Source of the DNA: Setoptus koraiensis | Lineage: Eukaryota; Arthropoda | DNA length: 64,000 nucleotides | Reading direction: 5' to 3' | Assembly: GCA_048013815.1 (NCBI GenBank) | Contig: CM106585.1 | Coordinates: forward strand, 17,546,001-17,610,000 | Shown: positions 38,034-50,968 of the stretch, piece after piece | Layout: every line of letters begins with the position of its first letter | Position numbering within the stretch: the first letter of the stretch is position 1 | Notes under the pieces: generated by a model | Told to the model about the DNA's origin: nothing | Seen by the model: only the letters and a program-made list of their open reading frames with translations | Database searches by the model: none | Translations under genes and position numbers: made by a program

Positions 38034-40356
38034 TTGAATGTGTATGTATGTGTGCAATTTCTAAGTGTAGATATATGTATGCATATATATAGATATACAG
38101 CTATATATAAATATGTATATATTTGTATATATATATGTGTTGTCGTCTTTGGGGTATGTGTAGATAATAACAATTATAACAATAATATAATATGTATATA
38201 TATATCTATATGTATATAATAATAATTATAATAATAATGGTATAGTAATAATATATTAATAGCAATAATAATAATATAAAAAGACACAAACAGACAGTGT
38301 AATATATAATTTATAATACATATAATATTATATATGTGTATATATATATGTATATATATCTATGTATATATATATCGATAACTTTATATATATATATATC
38401 TATATATGATATATATGATATATATACAAATAATAAGTGCAACTATCTAGTTACAAGTTGCCATTGCAACTTGTAAGGAAATTGCATCAACTTTTGATCG
38501 AACTTTTCTCTTTCGCTATCTCTCTCTACCCTCTTGTTTGTCCTTCTTTCGCTCCCATTGGCTTCACTATTGTGTCCGTATGTGTCTGTGTATTAGTGTG
38601 TGTGTGTGTGTGTGTGTCTGCTTGTGTGTGTCGCGGTGGCTTCACTATTCAATAGTCACTATTGTGTGCGTGTGTGTGTGTGTGTGTGTGCGTGTGCACT
38701 AGTGATGGTGGTGGCAACACGAGCCACGAACTGAAAAGAGTGCTGGTGTGTGTGTGTAAATTGGCGAACGGGCACAAAAATCGAACCAACCAACAGAATA
38801 ACAAAAATCGAACTTTTTGCAAATCAATCACAGACGGCATGCCCTCTTGTTGTTACCAATAATAAGCATACTAATAGTATTAGTAATAATAATAGTTATA
38901 GTGGTAATAATAATCGCTATAGTAATAATAATAATAATAATAATTATAACAATAATCTTTGCGTCTTTTGGGCCCGCTCTTGGTTTGCTCCTGATTTTGT
39001 CGTCTCATGGGCATATTCGCCGTTGGCTATTAGAAATGGTTACGTGGCTACGTGCTACTCGTGTTTCGCTTGACGCTTCATTCATGGGTGAATAGTTTAC
39101 CGATAAATAGTGCTAATAGTTGATAAAGGGCATAAATTATGTCGATCAACTTGACGATGTGGTCGCTATATATAATATAATAATAATCTAAATATATATG
39201 TGTATAGTTTAAAAAATTATTTACAACTAAATCAGTACAGCTTATTAGCTAATTATCTGTTGTCTATGTCTGCGTGTCTCACTCTCACTGTTTGTGTCTG
39301 TGTGTGTCAGATTTAAATTAATTTAAGTATTGTGTTGCTAGATACGTAGACGGTCGACGTCTGTACGTTTTGTTTGTACGTGTCATAGAATACTTTATAT
39401 ATGTATGTGTGTATATGTATATATATATTAATTTATATATAAATATACATATGGATAGATAGATGTGTGTGTGTGTCTGTATGTTTGTGTATAATTAGAT
39501 ATAAATATGTATGTTGTTAATGATGATATATATTTGCAAGTTGGATAAATGATAAACCATTATTGTTACGCTAATCGCTGGTGCTGCTGCTGCAGAGTTG
39601 ATGCTATTCTATTTGTTTTCTTAAAGAATCCATCTGTTCCATTGGCTCTAGTGCTAGGTATAGGCAGCAGCAGCTTTCTCTCTCGCAATTCTGCGCTCCT
39701 TTATTGCTCTATCTATGCTATAGTGTGTGTGTGTGTGTGTGTGTGTGTTTGTGTGCGTGTGTGTGTGAGCAGGCACCTAGCTAGCTAGCCAGTGTGTGTG
39801 TGTGCGTGTGTGTGTGTATATATATGTGTATATGTGCCCCCTCAACTCTATCACCACTAAACTGCTGCTGCTGTTGTCGTTGTTGTTGTTGCTGTTGCTG
39901 CAACTGTTACAACAACTACTCTCTCGCTGCTGCGGATAGAACGGCTGGCTGGCTGACTTGCTGGATAGCTCGCTAGCTGGCTAGATAACTGCTGTAAAGC
40001 ACTGGATGGGCCACTCTCACTCCTTCCTCACCTAATGCAACGACAACGGCAACAACAGCAGCTTATATAACCGTTCCTACTCATCGGCAACCACTATTAC
40101 TCGCGTACCACTACAACGAAACGAAAGCAACAGCAGTAGCGACAGTGCAGCTATCCCTAGTCAGTCAGTCAGTCATCCATCCACGTATCTAGCCAGACAG
40201 CCAGCCAGAGAGTCAGTGTGTCGTTGGGGCTTGCAGCTAGCTAGCCAGTTGCGGCAGCAGCAGCGAGCGAGCGAGCTAACTAGACGAGCTTAGCAAGTTT
40301 AGACGGTAGTACTCAAATACTCAAATTCAATGTCGATCATCATTGCGACGGCGCTA

Positions 40357-40361
40357 CACAC

Positions 40362-40418
<57 letters not shown>

Positions 40419-40427
40419 CACACACAG
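40357..40427. repeat. (CA)n microsatellite
   Basis: About 35 CA units with a few CG interruptions. Confidence 0.95.
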
Positions 40428-40989
40428 TCCTAGAAGAGCGAGAGAGAGAGAGAGTCTATGTCTACGTGTTCTATACACTGCTCTCTGCCACCAAGCTTGT
40501 GTGTGGCCCAACAACGACAACAGCAACAACGGCAACAACAGCAGCAACAGCAACGTCAACAACAACAACAGCAACCACCACCACCAACTACAACAACAGC
40601 AGCAGCAGCAGCGACGATAGCAGAAACAACAACAAAAACAACAACAGCAACCACTACCAACACCACTAGCAACAAATACACATCGCGAGAATAAAAATTC
40701 ACTCATCTCACGCAACTTCTATTCTCTCGCTCCATTCGTCCAGAGAATGGCAACAACAGCAAGCTTGTTGTACCTCTACATTTTTGCAGAGAAAAACAGA
40801 AACGAACAACGTCGAGCAATAGTTGGCTTGGTGTTGCAGCAGCAAGCTGGCAAGCTAACTAGCTGGCTGGCCAGCCAGTCAGCTTACCAGCGAGCGATGT
40901 AGATGGGCTCCATCAATAGCTATGGGTGGTGGTGATGACATTTAGTGTGGGTGCTGCATTCTAAGATTCCAACACACACTATATATACC

Positions 40990-41021
<32 letters not shown>

Positions 41022-42409
41022 GGTGCAAGCATCACCACTAAATGACATGTAGTGGTGGTTGTATTTATAAATTATAAAGCGTCGACGGTGTTCGGAAGGC
41101 GACAGAAGCGACCAAAGGTGGCGGTCCAATACCGAACCAATTGTGCAATCCGATGCGAGGCTTCTCTCTCTCACTCTCTCGCCCTTTCTCTGTCTCGTGG
41201 AACATTCGGCCAACCAATAGAGCCAGTCAGCCAGCAGCAACTGTTTAGCGAGAATCGTGTTTAGCGCCCGTAGGCATCAACAATGACAGCTAAAGTGACG
41301 CTGACAATGATGGAGTTGCTTGGATATATACCGTACCAGTGTGTGCAATGTGTACAACCGACAATTCATCCGACAATATTTTTCTTTTCTTCTTTTTCTC
41401 TATTCGTCGTCAAGTTTACAGTGGATAGTCCATACACTCGAGATCACTCAAATTGACAACAGACTCATACACAACATATACACACACACGGGAGTTTATA
41501 CAGTCAATGCCATCAAACTACACACACGGACTAGCTAACGAACGAACAGCCGTGATCGGATAGGGCGACAGAGGGAGACAGTTGAACATAAGTGTGTTAC
41601 ATCATTGTGTGAGCTGCTTGTGCGTGTGTGTGTGTGTGTTTGTGTGCCATATTACATAACATAATCAGAGGCAGCAGCAGACAGTTCAGCATTCACTCAT
41701 CAGTCATCAGTCATACACCAGTGAGTAGCACAAAGCTGCATAGACAGAGAAGCCTCTAAAGTGAGACGATCATCGTACAATAATAGGCGCCTATTATTTG
41801 TTGCGTAATTGCGCGCGCTTTTGGCGCATTGCTTATCCAATTTGCTTATAAACATCTGTGAGGCATACACACACACACACAATTTTATATGCGCTCTACA
41901 CCTACCTCTTTCAGCCTTCGGTTGGCTCGGTAAAAAAGGCCAGTTGTGTCTTTTATCAAGAGTCTTATGTAACACTTTGTTAGCGGGTCAACCGATCTGT
42001 TTGTTTGCTTGTGGCTCTACAATAGAGCATATGTATAGCAGTTCGTATCTGTGCGAGTGCCAATTACTGAAGAACAAATAGAAGTGAAACCATTGTTCAT
42101 TTGCCGAGACCACTCACCCTTTGCACGCAATGTCGCCTTATGCAATGTCTTGCGTAATGCACACTATTATGCATTATGCAACTGTGTATTTGAAATGACA
42201 GACTAAGAAAATGTAAAAATCCTCGCGCGAGCAGCAATGCGAGCGAACGATAGAGTATTAAAGATCTAACAGCAACAGATGCAACAGATTATCCTTATTA
42301 CGGTTACAATGCTTCTCGTGCCATCGGCATTGTCTTAGTTCCCTTCTACCTGGCATCATCAACATGTTTTCAACAGGAAGAATGATAACTTATAACATTG
42401 GCGACAAAC

Positions 42410-42450
42410 TCGTTGTTGTTGTTGTTGTTGTTGTTGTTGATGATGTTGTT
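42410..42450. repeat. (GTT)n array
   Basis: A run of about ten GTT triplets followed by GATGATGTTGTT. No coding signal around it. Confidence 0.85.
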
Positions 42451-43808
42451 GCTGTTGTCGTATGTGATATGAAGCTTAAGCCGACTGACTCAATCTTTTC
42501 ATTAAACTAGTGTATGTATGCCCAATTTCAATGTCATGGCCACAGCATGCCGATGCTGTTTCATGCTCATTGCATCATAATAATCATCATCATTTACTAA
42601 AGCAACACACATTATTATTAGATGATGATGATGATAATGCAAATAGCAAATAGCAGATAACATATATAGTGTATGTACTCATTAGCGGCATATATAATGT
42701 ATAGCATATATTATTCAGTTATATATATATATATATATTTTCGTGTGTGTATGTATGCGTACAGTATGGAGAGAGATGGCAAGCGATCTATGTATACACG
42801 GGCAGAGAGAGTTAAACAAAAAAATCTTTATCATATGTCATCATGATGGTGATCATTGATCATAGTTTATGTTGATGATAAAGTAACTCGCATATACTGT
42901 TCAGTAATTACATATATTACGCACTTATATCCCCTTCCTATGTATATCTGATTGCATTGTAAGCACATATAGATAGCAGATAGATGGATAGATGGCAACA
43001 ACTGACAGTAAATAGTTATGCTTGTGTCTAACGTATGCCCAGACTGCTGATCATCTGACTGTACTCTAGCTTGAATACTCTCTGTCTCGTCCTAGCTAGC
43101 TAAACACCACTAGCTTGCTAGCTAAAGATAACTTCTAGAGGGCCAACAAGATCTGACATATCTGTTACTCTCCACATAGTTTTAGCATTTGTTTGTCAGT
43201 GTGTTGTCCTTGTTATTATAAGCGCAACATGGATGCAGGATGAGAATCCACAATTGAACATTCAAGAGTGGTAGTAGCAGCTATCTAGCTATATATCTAT
43301 TAAAAACAACAAAACAATTAAACCTACTGTATGCCGCCGACGTTACATCACATAAATACTAGTATAGATAGATTTAAATCCTCTCTCACTCTTTCCTTTT
43401 CCCTGTCTCTCTGTCTATCTACACCAAAATAATAACTTCCAGCGTACTATTAAAATAACAAAGTTATTTGATATGTCATTAATAATCAAATAATCCATCA
43501 TAAATCTTTATATCAACATTGATCAAATAATAAGCCGTTTATGCCCGATCGAATCTGCCAATGCATGTATTTGCAAACTTATTGCTTTCTTCTCTGTAAA
43601 GTGACCTGTTGATGATCCACAGAAAAAGCCAATCTCTTGGCAAATGTCTTTGTCGGCAAATGCATCTTGTCCGCCTGATTTACTAACACAGCTATGATAC
43701 GCAATCTATAAAATGATAAATTTTTCTGACATATCCCAATTACATCTCGATTGACTATATATTAGTTTTCAGTTTTATTTTCGCTAGTCGAGATTATATA
43801 GCTTTGAG

Positions 43809-45881
43809 TTATTTCACAGGGAAGTACTGTCCATATAAGGAGAAACGAAGATCCATCTTTTGAACAGGACACCTGAGAATGTTATTTAGCTCAATCAATC
43901 GAGCTGTCTTCTCGGACAGATTAAACTCGGAATTCGTAGAATTCTCTCTCTGAGTTGATTCAGTGACATTGTTGTCTATCTTTTCAACAATCAACTCATC
44001 ACCACTTGATATCAAGGCATCAGAAGTATCATTCGATAAATAACTGTAATTGATCTCACTATTGTTTTTATCATTGATTTCTAGTTCGGCGTCATCAACT
44101 TGATCTGGTTTGCTACAGCAAGTAAATAAGCCGGGATCTATGAGATGAGCCTCCGTGGTAAAAACATAACCACCGGCGTCCGCGATACAATTTTTCCCAG
44201 TGTGAGGATTCTTGAACACTTTACCATGTGACCCTTCGTTCCAGACGAAGTGATTTGTATCCTCAGAAAATAATAAATATAAATATTTTAAAGTTTCTGC
44301 CAAATAGAATGATTCCATCCTATCTTCTATTGTGTGATTAATTATATTACTAATTGTTGCATATCCACAATCGGTACGACTTGAATGTTCAATAGATTCT
44401 ACAAGACCAGCGCCAATTCTAAGTAATTGCGGATCCTTTGTAGCCCTATATAAATAGAATAAACTCTCGGCAAACTCAGGACGTAGTGGATATGCCTCTC
44501 TACCTTCGATGGGTTTCTGAACGGCAATATCGTAAATTTCAGGTAAAAATCCATATTTTTTTAATATATTCTCATAGTTATAAATGGACTTTTGGGCTTG
44601 CTTGATATCGCCAATCATTGTTAGGAGTCCTGGCCAGAATGACTCCAGTGATTGGAAAACAGGCAACGTTACCTGACCTGTGTCCATTCTGACCCAAAGC
44701 CACCAGTCTGCTTTGAGGGTGTACTTAATTAAAGATTTCAAGTAAACTCCAAACCAGGATGCAAGTTGAGCATCGCCGAACATAGCAGCGCCTTTGATTA
44801 GATATTCAAAATAAGAGTCCACACTGGCACCTATGCCTGAATCTATGGCGGTCCAAGTAGAATCTTGAACATTAATGTGGTTGCCAGGCAAATCAATACT
44901 GGACCTGGCTGCGTGCAGAGATTCGATAGCTTTTCGCGCTTTTTGCTCAAAAATTGGATTGCCAGTCAACCGAGACAACGTTCCGAATTCCAGCAAAAAT
45001 GTTCCAATTCCAGCAGTACACGTGACAGGTGTCTCGCCATCGGGTACGCCATGACGAAGATTAACAGTGCCGTAAGGCATTCCAGTGGCGGTTTCAAAGG
45101 CGGGCAATAAACGTCGGGCAACATCCTCGGCCATTCGGAGTAACGGCCCAGAACATGGCCAAGCGTTTTGATTTTTCACTTGTTGACTATCATCGTGCCG
45201 GTGGTCAACATGGTTATTGTTGGGTATATTATTGTTACCATTTGGACTATTAGAAGTAGTTGCAAAGCTTGATTTGTGAGCTAATATATGCGCTGCCAGC
45301 AGACCACCTACAACTCTGATATTTGTTTCGAAAACGGAAACATTTGTGTCAATGTCAAAATTTAAATTTTCTATTAGAAGATTGGCAACCCTGTTGAATT
45401 CTGTATAGTTTCCTAGTACAATCAGTGTGTCAAGTGTGTCTATCAGAGTGAGTTGATATCCTCCCCATGTGTTCATTCCGGCGCAAACAATTGGCTTGAG
45501 TTCGTCAAATTCAGGTGAGGCGTTATTCAAATAACTGTTGTAGCCGTGATAAAACATGGACTCTATTTTATCTCGCATCTGATCGCGTTCCTCTCTACTG
45601 AACGGTGCCAAAATTGGATCATGCCCGTGGCCGGCATGTGTTGATTGCCATAGGATAACAACTATAGATAGTGAGAGTATTACTGTTAAATAGGTGCAAT
45701 TCTTGAGTAGTAGTAATGATTGTTTATTTTTAATAGCAACTCGTTCGGTCTTGACGATTAGGCAGGCGGCGATTGTTTTTGTGGCATCATCATTGTTGCG
45801 ACATTTTCTTTCAATTTTGTCCTTGTTCGTTGCGACACAATGAATCGTTTCAACTGCTGATTGCGGTTGCTGCGTTATCAT
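43809..45881 (-). CDS. edem2: EDEM2-like ER degradation-enhancing alpha-mannosidase (GH47)
   Basis: A single-exon, 690-residue GH47 protein. EDEM2 removes the first mannose from Man9 glycans to mark misfolded glycoproteins for ER-associated degradation. The first real ATG is 45881 (MITQQPQSAV); the frame opens further upstream only from a GTG. A hydrophobic segment at about 61-79 acts as signal anchor, so the N-terminal extension is longer than in human EDEM2. Landmarks are MFYHGYNSYLNNA, TWGGYQLTLIDTLDTL, VFETNIRVVGGLL, AWPCSGPLLRMAEDVARRLLP, TGMPYGTVNLRHG, PVTCTAGIGTFLLEF, DSYFEYLIKGA, PVFQSLESFWPGL, YPLRPEFAESLFYLYRAT and RMESFYLAETLKYLYLLF. A C-terminal CPVQKM...GQYF keeps the Cys (671) corresponding to the human Cys reported to bond TXNDC11. 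An Asn-rich insertion precedes AWPCSGP. Confidence 0.94.
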   Translation of the reverse strand: MITQQPQSAVETIHCVATNKDKIERKCRNNDDATKTIAACLIVKTERVAIKNKQSLLLLKNCTYLTVILSLSIVVILWQSTHAGHGHDPILAPFSREERDQMRDKIESMFYHGYNSYLNNASPEFDELKPIVCAGMNTWGGYQLTLIDTLDTLIVLGNYTEFNRVANLLIENLNFDIDTNVSVFETNIRVVGGLLAAHILAHKSSFATTSNSPNGNNNIPNNNHVDHRHDDSQQVKNQNAWPCSGPLLRMAEDVARRLLPAFETATGMPYGTVNLRHGVPDGETPVTCTAGIGTFLLEFGTLSRLTGNPIFEQKARKAIESLHAARSSIDLPGNHINVQDSTWTAIDSGIGASVDSYFEYLIKGAAMFGDAQLASWFGVYLKSLIKYTLKADWWLWVRMDTGQVTLPVFQSLESFWPGLLTMIGDIKQAQKSIYNYENILKKYGFLPEIYDIAVQKPIEGREAYPLRPEFAESLFYLYRATKDPQLLRIGAGLVESIEHSSRTDCGYATISNIINHTIEDRMESFYLAETLKYLYLLFSEDTNHFVWNEGSHGKVFKNPHTGKNCIADAGGYVFTTEAHLIDPGLFTCCSKPDQVDDAELEINDKNNSEINYSYLSNDTSDALISSGDELIVEKIDNNVTESTQRENSTNSEFNLSEKTARLIELNNILRCPVQKMDLRFSLYGQYFPVK

Positions 45882-48134
45882 TGTTTTATTGCTGGAGTGT
45901 GACGATATCACAGTTTGCGAAGACTTGTTCTTGACGCGGGTTACCCCCCAATAGACGGTCGTAATTGATCTCGATCTGGACTGATATGCAGACGTATGGA
46001 TAATTGGCCAATTAGAGATCTATCTAATTAATCAAAATATTTTGTGTATTGATAGTGATCAAATTACTTGTCGGCCTTTCATTTTGTTGTGGTTATTAGT
46101 CGGTGAATGTAGCTGCATTTCCTCAACGCCATCATTTATTATCCCGGCTGAGCTAGAGGAGGCCAATCGATTGACGCATCTTTGATAAATCAAATAAGCG
46201 GAATACTGTGTGAAATAAATAAATAAATGTAGATAATAATTTATGTTTATTTGTTCAGATAGATGATGACATGGTGGACAAAAAAGTTTTTATTGCAACA
46301 ATTGAATCACCTGAAAATAACGTTGCCAGATCAAGAGAGACCACGTAACTTTATAAACAAGTTGCCATTCACATGCGCTCACGATGTGCGCGCAATTCAA
46401 ACTGCTCAGATGCAAGTTGCATGATGCAACTTGCATTACGCAATTACAATAAGGATTTGTTGGATCAAAACTCATGAGTTTAAATGTTACGAGTATCTAT
46501 CGTGAGAGATGTTAGCCATCATATCAATCACTTGTAATCATCAATGGAAATACTGAGAGGTTTGCGCTATGTGGTAATCTAGATTTATATTTTTATCAAC
46601 AACATGTCTTGACCATGGGCAGTATATAATGGCACCATCAATAGATGATACTATGTTATCGAAGCTTATTTTTAATCCATGATGATACGACGATTTCCAT
46701 GTCACTGGCGACTGATTGACAAGATCTCGTTGTCAAGGTGTGGTCAGTGTCAACCAGATTTTGTTCGTCTTCATCTTCATTCGTGACACCAGTCGCGAAC
46801 GATCGAACATACACCCAGCATAGTCATTGTATTCCGTTTTATCTTTCGTGCCGGACAGGTATATTATCACTAATGTAACATATTATCATTGCATCCTGCT
46901 GGTTCTGCATCCGAAAGCTTAAGAGCAATAGCTCATCGGAGCATGTAGAAATGCGGTAAAAACTCAATGTACACACCACAGTGTTGGTGATCCCCTTCAT
47001 GAGATAAGCCCATTTTGACAAAAAACAATTCTTGATCAGAGGATCGGCGGTCTGCCTGCTTGTTACCTTCTTTTTGTTTGAGTTCACACTATTGTAAAGT
47101 ATGTTCTAATGTACGCGAATGCACATTTCAGCTGGTATCTGCCCAGTATGATGCTGTAAGTATCGTCCATTAAGAGCTCAGGAAATCCCATCTCACCACC
47201 AACCTCTTCTCCGTTTATAGTAAAGTTTGCTAGCTCCGGGCGATATATCGCGAACAATTTGTTGGAAACTTCCCGTTCAGTCTGTTTGATAAGTGTATCT
47301 TGAGTTCGGATGAAGCAGGATACTACCCCCGGCAAGTTGAACTTGACTAGTTCCCAAGTCATTTAGTGTCTCCAGATAAAGTCCGATGACATCCTCTGTC
47401 AAGTTCAACTGACATATGCATGAACTGGAGGAGAACAAACACCAATCACAATTTGTGCCATTGCAGTTTCGCCGGGTTCATATTTGTTTTACTTATCCTT
47501 TATCTATGATGATGTCATCAACGAATGAGCTGCTCAACAATTTGTTATCGACTCGTTTGATTTTGTTTCCCCCAATGCGTTCAGTAATTTTCATGGACAA
47601 CACAGAAGGATATTTTAGTTGAGCTTGAGGTTAAGCTGACAAGCTTACTAACTCTATATAGTCGGGTATTTATTTTATTTAAGTTTAAGTTATTTATTTG
47701 ATTACTTCGAATAGCGGTGATAGTGAACAATTGTTGACTGTTTGTTGTTGACACTTTGAGCGCATTAAATTTTACGATCCATAACAAAGATAGGGAGAGA
47801 GAGGGGGAGAGCCTATTTGAGAGACAGAGATGGCTTTGCTCGGTTATGCACGTTGATCAATCCTTCCGATTTCTATATAATTGTCGTGGGTGGGATTATG
47901 TGTATATATATATTTTTATAATTTAAACAGTATATAATGAAGTAAAATTTATTTCGATCAATAGCAGATGCGTCATCTAATGTGAATTGTTTAACTTGAT
48001 CCATTGGTTTTTTTGTTGACGAAATTATTGTCACGCTAATTGTCGCACTACAATGTACAATAATATCCAAAGTGCCAATCCATCCACTGTAGTATTCGTT
48101 ATTTCACTCGTTGCGTTACAATATTGTGACTGGA
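45882..48134. other. Intergenic; no firm gene
   Basis: AT-rich non-coding DNA. One frame on - (47084-47348) looks protein-like and is listed separately. The region right of 45881 should include the edem2 promoter. Confidence 0.5.
47084..47348 (-). other. Possible exon or decayed coding fragment, unrecognised
   Basis: After GGAACTAG (about 47349) an open frame of ~88 codons (with ELANFTINGEEVGGEMGFPE and YSIILGRYQLKCAF) runs to TGA. Composition is protein-like, but no family, start codon or partner exon was found. Confidence 0.25.
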
Positions 48135-49537
48135 TCAGAAACAAGATATTGAATTGAAGAAACAATTGTTGAATCTTATTGGCGCATGATTGTCGTAATT
48201 ATCGCCAGCTTGTTTTCTCCGTCTGGCTACCACTAGTGACTGGAGAGCCTGGGCACTGGCATTGGAAAAGCCATTCTTGCTAATCTGACCGGCCAGTTGT
48301 TGTTGTTGTTGTTCCGAATCAGTGAGACTAGAGGCGAGATATTGCTGCGAATCGAACGTTGATTGTGCCGGTTGTTGCTGGCCGCCATTATAAATGGAAT
48401 TGGAATCCATCAATTGATTCTTTTCTCGGTGATACTCTAGCAATTGTTGGCGCAATGACTGCTGCACCTGGTCGTCGTTCATGGCCGAGTCACTGATAGT
48501 TTTGTAATAATTTCTATCATTATATAACTCATTGGAGGCGCTCGCTGGCGCTTGCGAGGTGGTCGTGATGGTCGGTTGCCTGGTAACGACACCGGCAACT
48601 GGCGCCGGCTGTTGTTTGCGAGCCAACACTTGCGACATCTTTCGCCAGATAGTCAACGATCGTTTGGTGCGTCGGAATCGCTTAAAAGCACCCGCATGCT
48701 CTACTGGCTCCATGCTCTGTTTTTTTTTTTTGTAATGATTGCAATCAATATAGAGAGTGATTAGTGATTTAGTAATTAGATTCATTTATCAAGGCTGATT
48801 GAACATCAAGGCTAGTTACAAATGGAGACTGCGCTCACCTGTTGTTCCAGTGACTTTCTGTTTTGGGGCATCTCTTGTTGGTGTAGCTTTTGTTGTAACA
48901 ATTGAGATTGTATATTGGCCAGCAACCAGGCAAGTTTACTGCTGTACCGACGGGGGCCCCGTTGGTCCGCTTGCCGCCAGTAGTCGCTCAGATGGGCGCC
49001 TTCGATTGGCCCGGTGACGACGCCTTGTTCGAATGAGTTGGTGAGGGCTTCTATTGGGGGCGATTCCAGGAATGTTTCCTCATTGATCTTATTGGTAGCC
49101 GCAGTTTGTTCGTTTGTGGGCAATTTCCCCGTGCTGACACTACCCAATAAAGGAGAGGCTGTGCCACTGTGTATTTCTGACACTACAATCTGGCCAGATT
49201 TTTTATGGTGAGCGATGGTGGCCGCTTTGGTGTCCACTTTGCTGACCTGTCCATTGTCTTGCTTGTCGAATGCGATATTAGTGGCTGCCATCAATTGGGC
49301 ATCGGCCACATCGACATTGGCAGTGACATTGTTTTTTTGCGCGCCTATTTGGCGCCTAATTGCCGTATTATCGGCAGCAGCGGCTGTTTGGACCAAAACA
49401 TTATCACTATCCGTTGGTGTCGTGGTGGATCTTGTGTCAGCAATTTTAAACAATTGCGACGAAAACAAAACTATTACTAGTGAACCAACTACAATAGATG
49501 GACCGTTACTTGTTCTCGTTTTTAAAGTGTGTGACAT
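48135..49537 (-). CDS. Allatostatin-C-type (PISCF-like) neuropeptide precursor
   Basis: A two-exon gene of 426 residues. Exons are 49537-48839 and 48716-48135, joined in phase 0 (LEQQ|SMEPVEH). The ATG at 49537 is followed by a signal-peptide-like segment (SIVVGSLVIVLFSSQLF, about residues 14-30). The C-terminus is RRRK, then a 25-residue peptide beginning Gln-Ala-Gly and ending IRFNNCFFNSISCF-stop. Two Cys separated by six residues and a terminal SCF match the allatostatin-C family (for example CYFNPISCF), which acts through somatostatin-like receptors. The polybasic site would release the peptide; its N-terminal Gln could cyclise. There is no Gly before the stop, so the C-terminus should be a free acid. 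Other basic sites (FRRTKR, KMSQVLARK) occur upstream. The precursor is much longer than the usual ~100-150 residues, mostly low-complexity Gln/Ala/Thr/Ser. Assignment to the C or CC subtype is open. Confidence 0.85.
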
Positions 49538-50177
49538 AGTGTTACTTGTGTATTGTGTGTGTCGTCAATTGACTTTCGAACAGTGTATGTCGAAGTGAGT
49601 TATGTTTAATGATGCAACTTTCTAGATCTTTCTCAGTCTATCCGGGTGGCTATATTTGGAGATTGGCTATCGCTAGTGTGACTAGTGTCTTGTGAAACTT
49701 GACAACGAATGAACGATAAATGGCCCTAGCTGATTCTTAAATTACTTTCCAGCAATTAGATTCCTCGGCATATTTTGACACCTCCGATCCGATTGATCTA
49801 GAATATATTTCAGTTCCGATGGGCTGCCTCATATGCCACGGGACATGCGCAATCAGGTGAGTGGTCAGTTGACTGGTCAGTTGACACTTTAAATTGACAC
49901 CACGCAATTGGTTAACTGTTAATTGACTACAGTAAGTGGATTTTGCATGCTACTTTTACAGCTGTTCGTTAATAATTGTTGTTTACACAGCTACACACGC
50001 TGAATCAGTTGGGGCTTAGCTGGCACCTCTGTCAGCACCTATAGTGACCAACAATGGTCAACGCCGGGGGCCCATGTGAGCTAGTTAGAATGGAAACGCG
50101 AGTTGTAATTCGAGCAGGGTCGCCAAACGTTGCTAAGCTGGCCATCTCAAATCGGGTTTACACACTCTTTTACATAT

Positions 50178-50203
50178 ACCTGTCGTTGTCAGCAACGACA
50201 GGT
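50178..50203. repeat. Perfect hairpin, 11-bp stem
   Basis: ACCTGTCGTTG, four bases, then CAACGACAGGT. Perfect complementarity. No T-run or gene end beside it. Confidence 0.9.
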
Positions 50204-50942
50204 GACGTTCGAACAAGGCAAATGCGAGCACGGTATTACTGTAACAGTAACCAAACAACCCATAGAACCAATCATTCATTGGCTAAGACACCAATATTTG
50301 AACTTCAACCGGTACGGTTCAACCTCAGCGACCTCAATCTCTGCAGCGACACACACCCAGTGGATAACGGTGGTTCATCAGTGGATCACATAGTAAAAAG
50401 TTATCACAGCTACAACTAACATTGTGAGTTGATTAATCTCTCTGGCTCTGTTAACGCTGTTCAGTACAAGATGCAACCAGAGACACAGTATACAAACATA
50501 GTGTTTTGTTACCCATTTTACAAGAGTTTATTTTGATGTCACAAGATACCTGCACAACCTTAATTGGCACTAACGCAGCTAGTTACTATATTTAATCGAT
50601 TTGCATACATTCAAATCTCAACTTGCAATAACTAATTTGTATTTGTAATTTTAGACAGTCAACTGACACTCGGCTGTCCAAAAAAGTCCTGCTCGACCTC
50701 TCTGTCTGGCCGCAAGAGCCCACCGAGACACAAGAAGCGCACCGCTATTTTTACATTGTACTCCATGTCGACACCGTTATGCAACATAATACAACGTTAC
50801 GTGCACCTTGTACATGTTATGTAACATTTACATAACAATTTGTTGTACGCAAGATGCACAGCGGGGCACCCGATGCCGAAATTGCAGATTGGGTGCGTTT
50901 GAAGCATCGAATAACGACACCATTTGACATATGAAACACATT

Positions 50943-50968
50943 CGCACTGATTGATGTCAATCAGTGCG
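50943..50968. repeat. Perfect hairpin, 12-bp stem
   Basis: CGCACTGATTGA, TG, then TCAATCAGTGCG. Flanked by AAACAC on the left and GTGTTT on the right, extending the symmetry with a small bulge. Confidence 0.9.

Larger units (their letters stand above)
38034..43808. other. Gene-poor region with dense microsatellites
   Basis: No gene recognised. Contains TA/TATG tracts (about 38040-38420 and 39380-39540), GT arrays (38595-38690, 39724-39815), a CA array (40357-40427), CAG/CAA-rich DNA (40505-40680), a TA palindrome (about 40981-41023), a GTT array (about 42413-42440) and TA runs (about 42720-42738). It may include 5'UTR exons or promoter DNA of the NHL gene. Open frames here run through the repeats. 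Confidence 0.7.

Noticed and set aside
40299..40715. Cys/Leu-rich open frames on both strands
   Set aside because: Created by the CA array and by CAG/CAA triplet DNA. No start context, domain or splice support.
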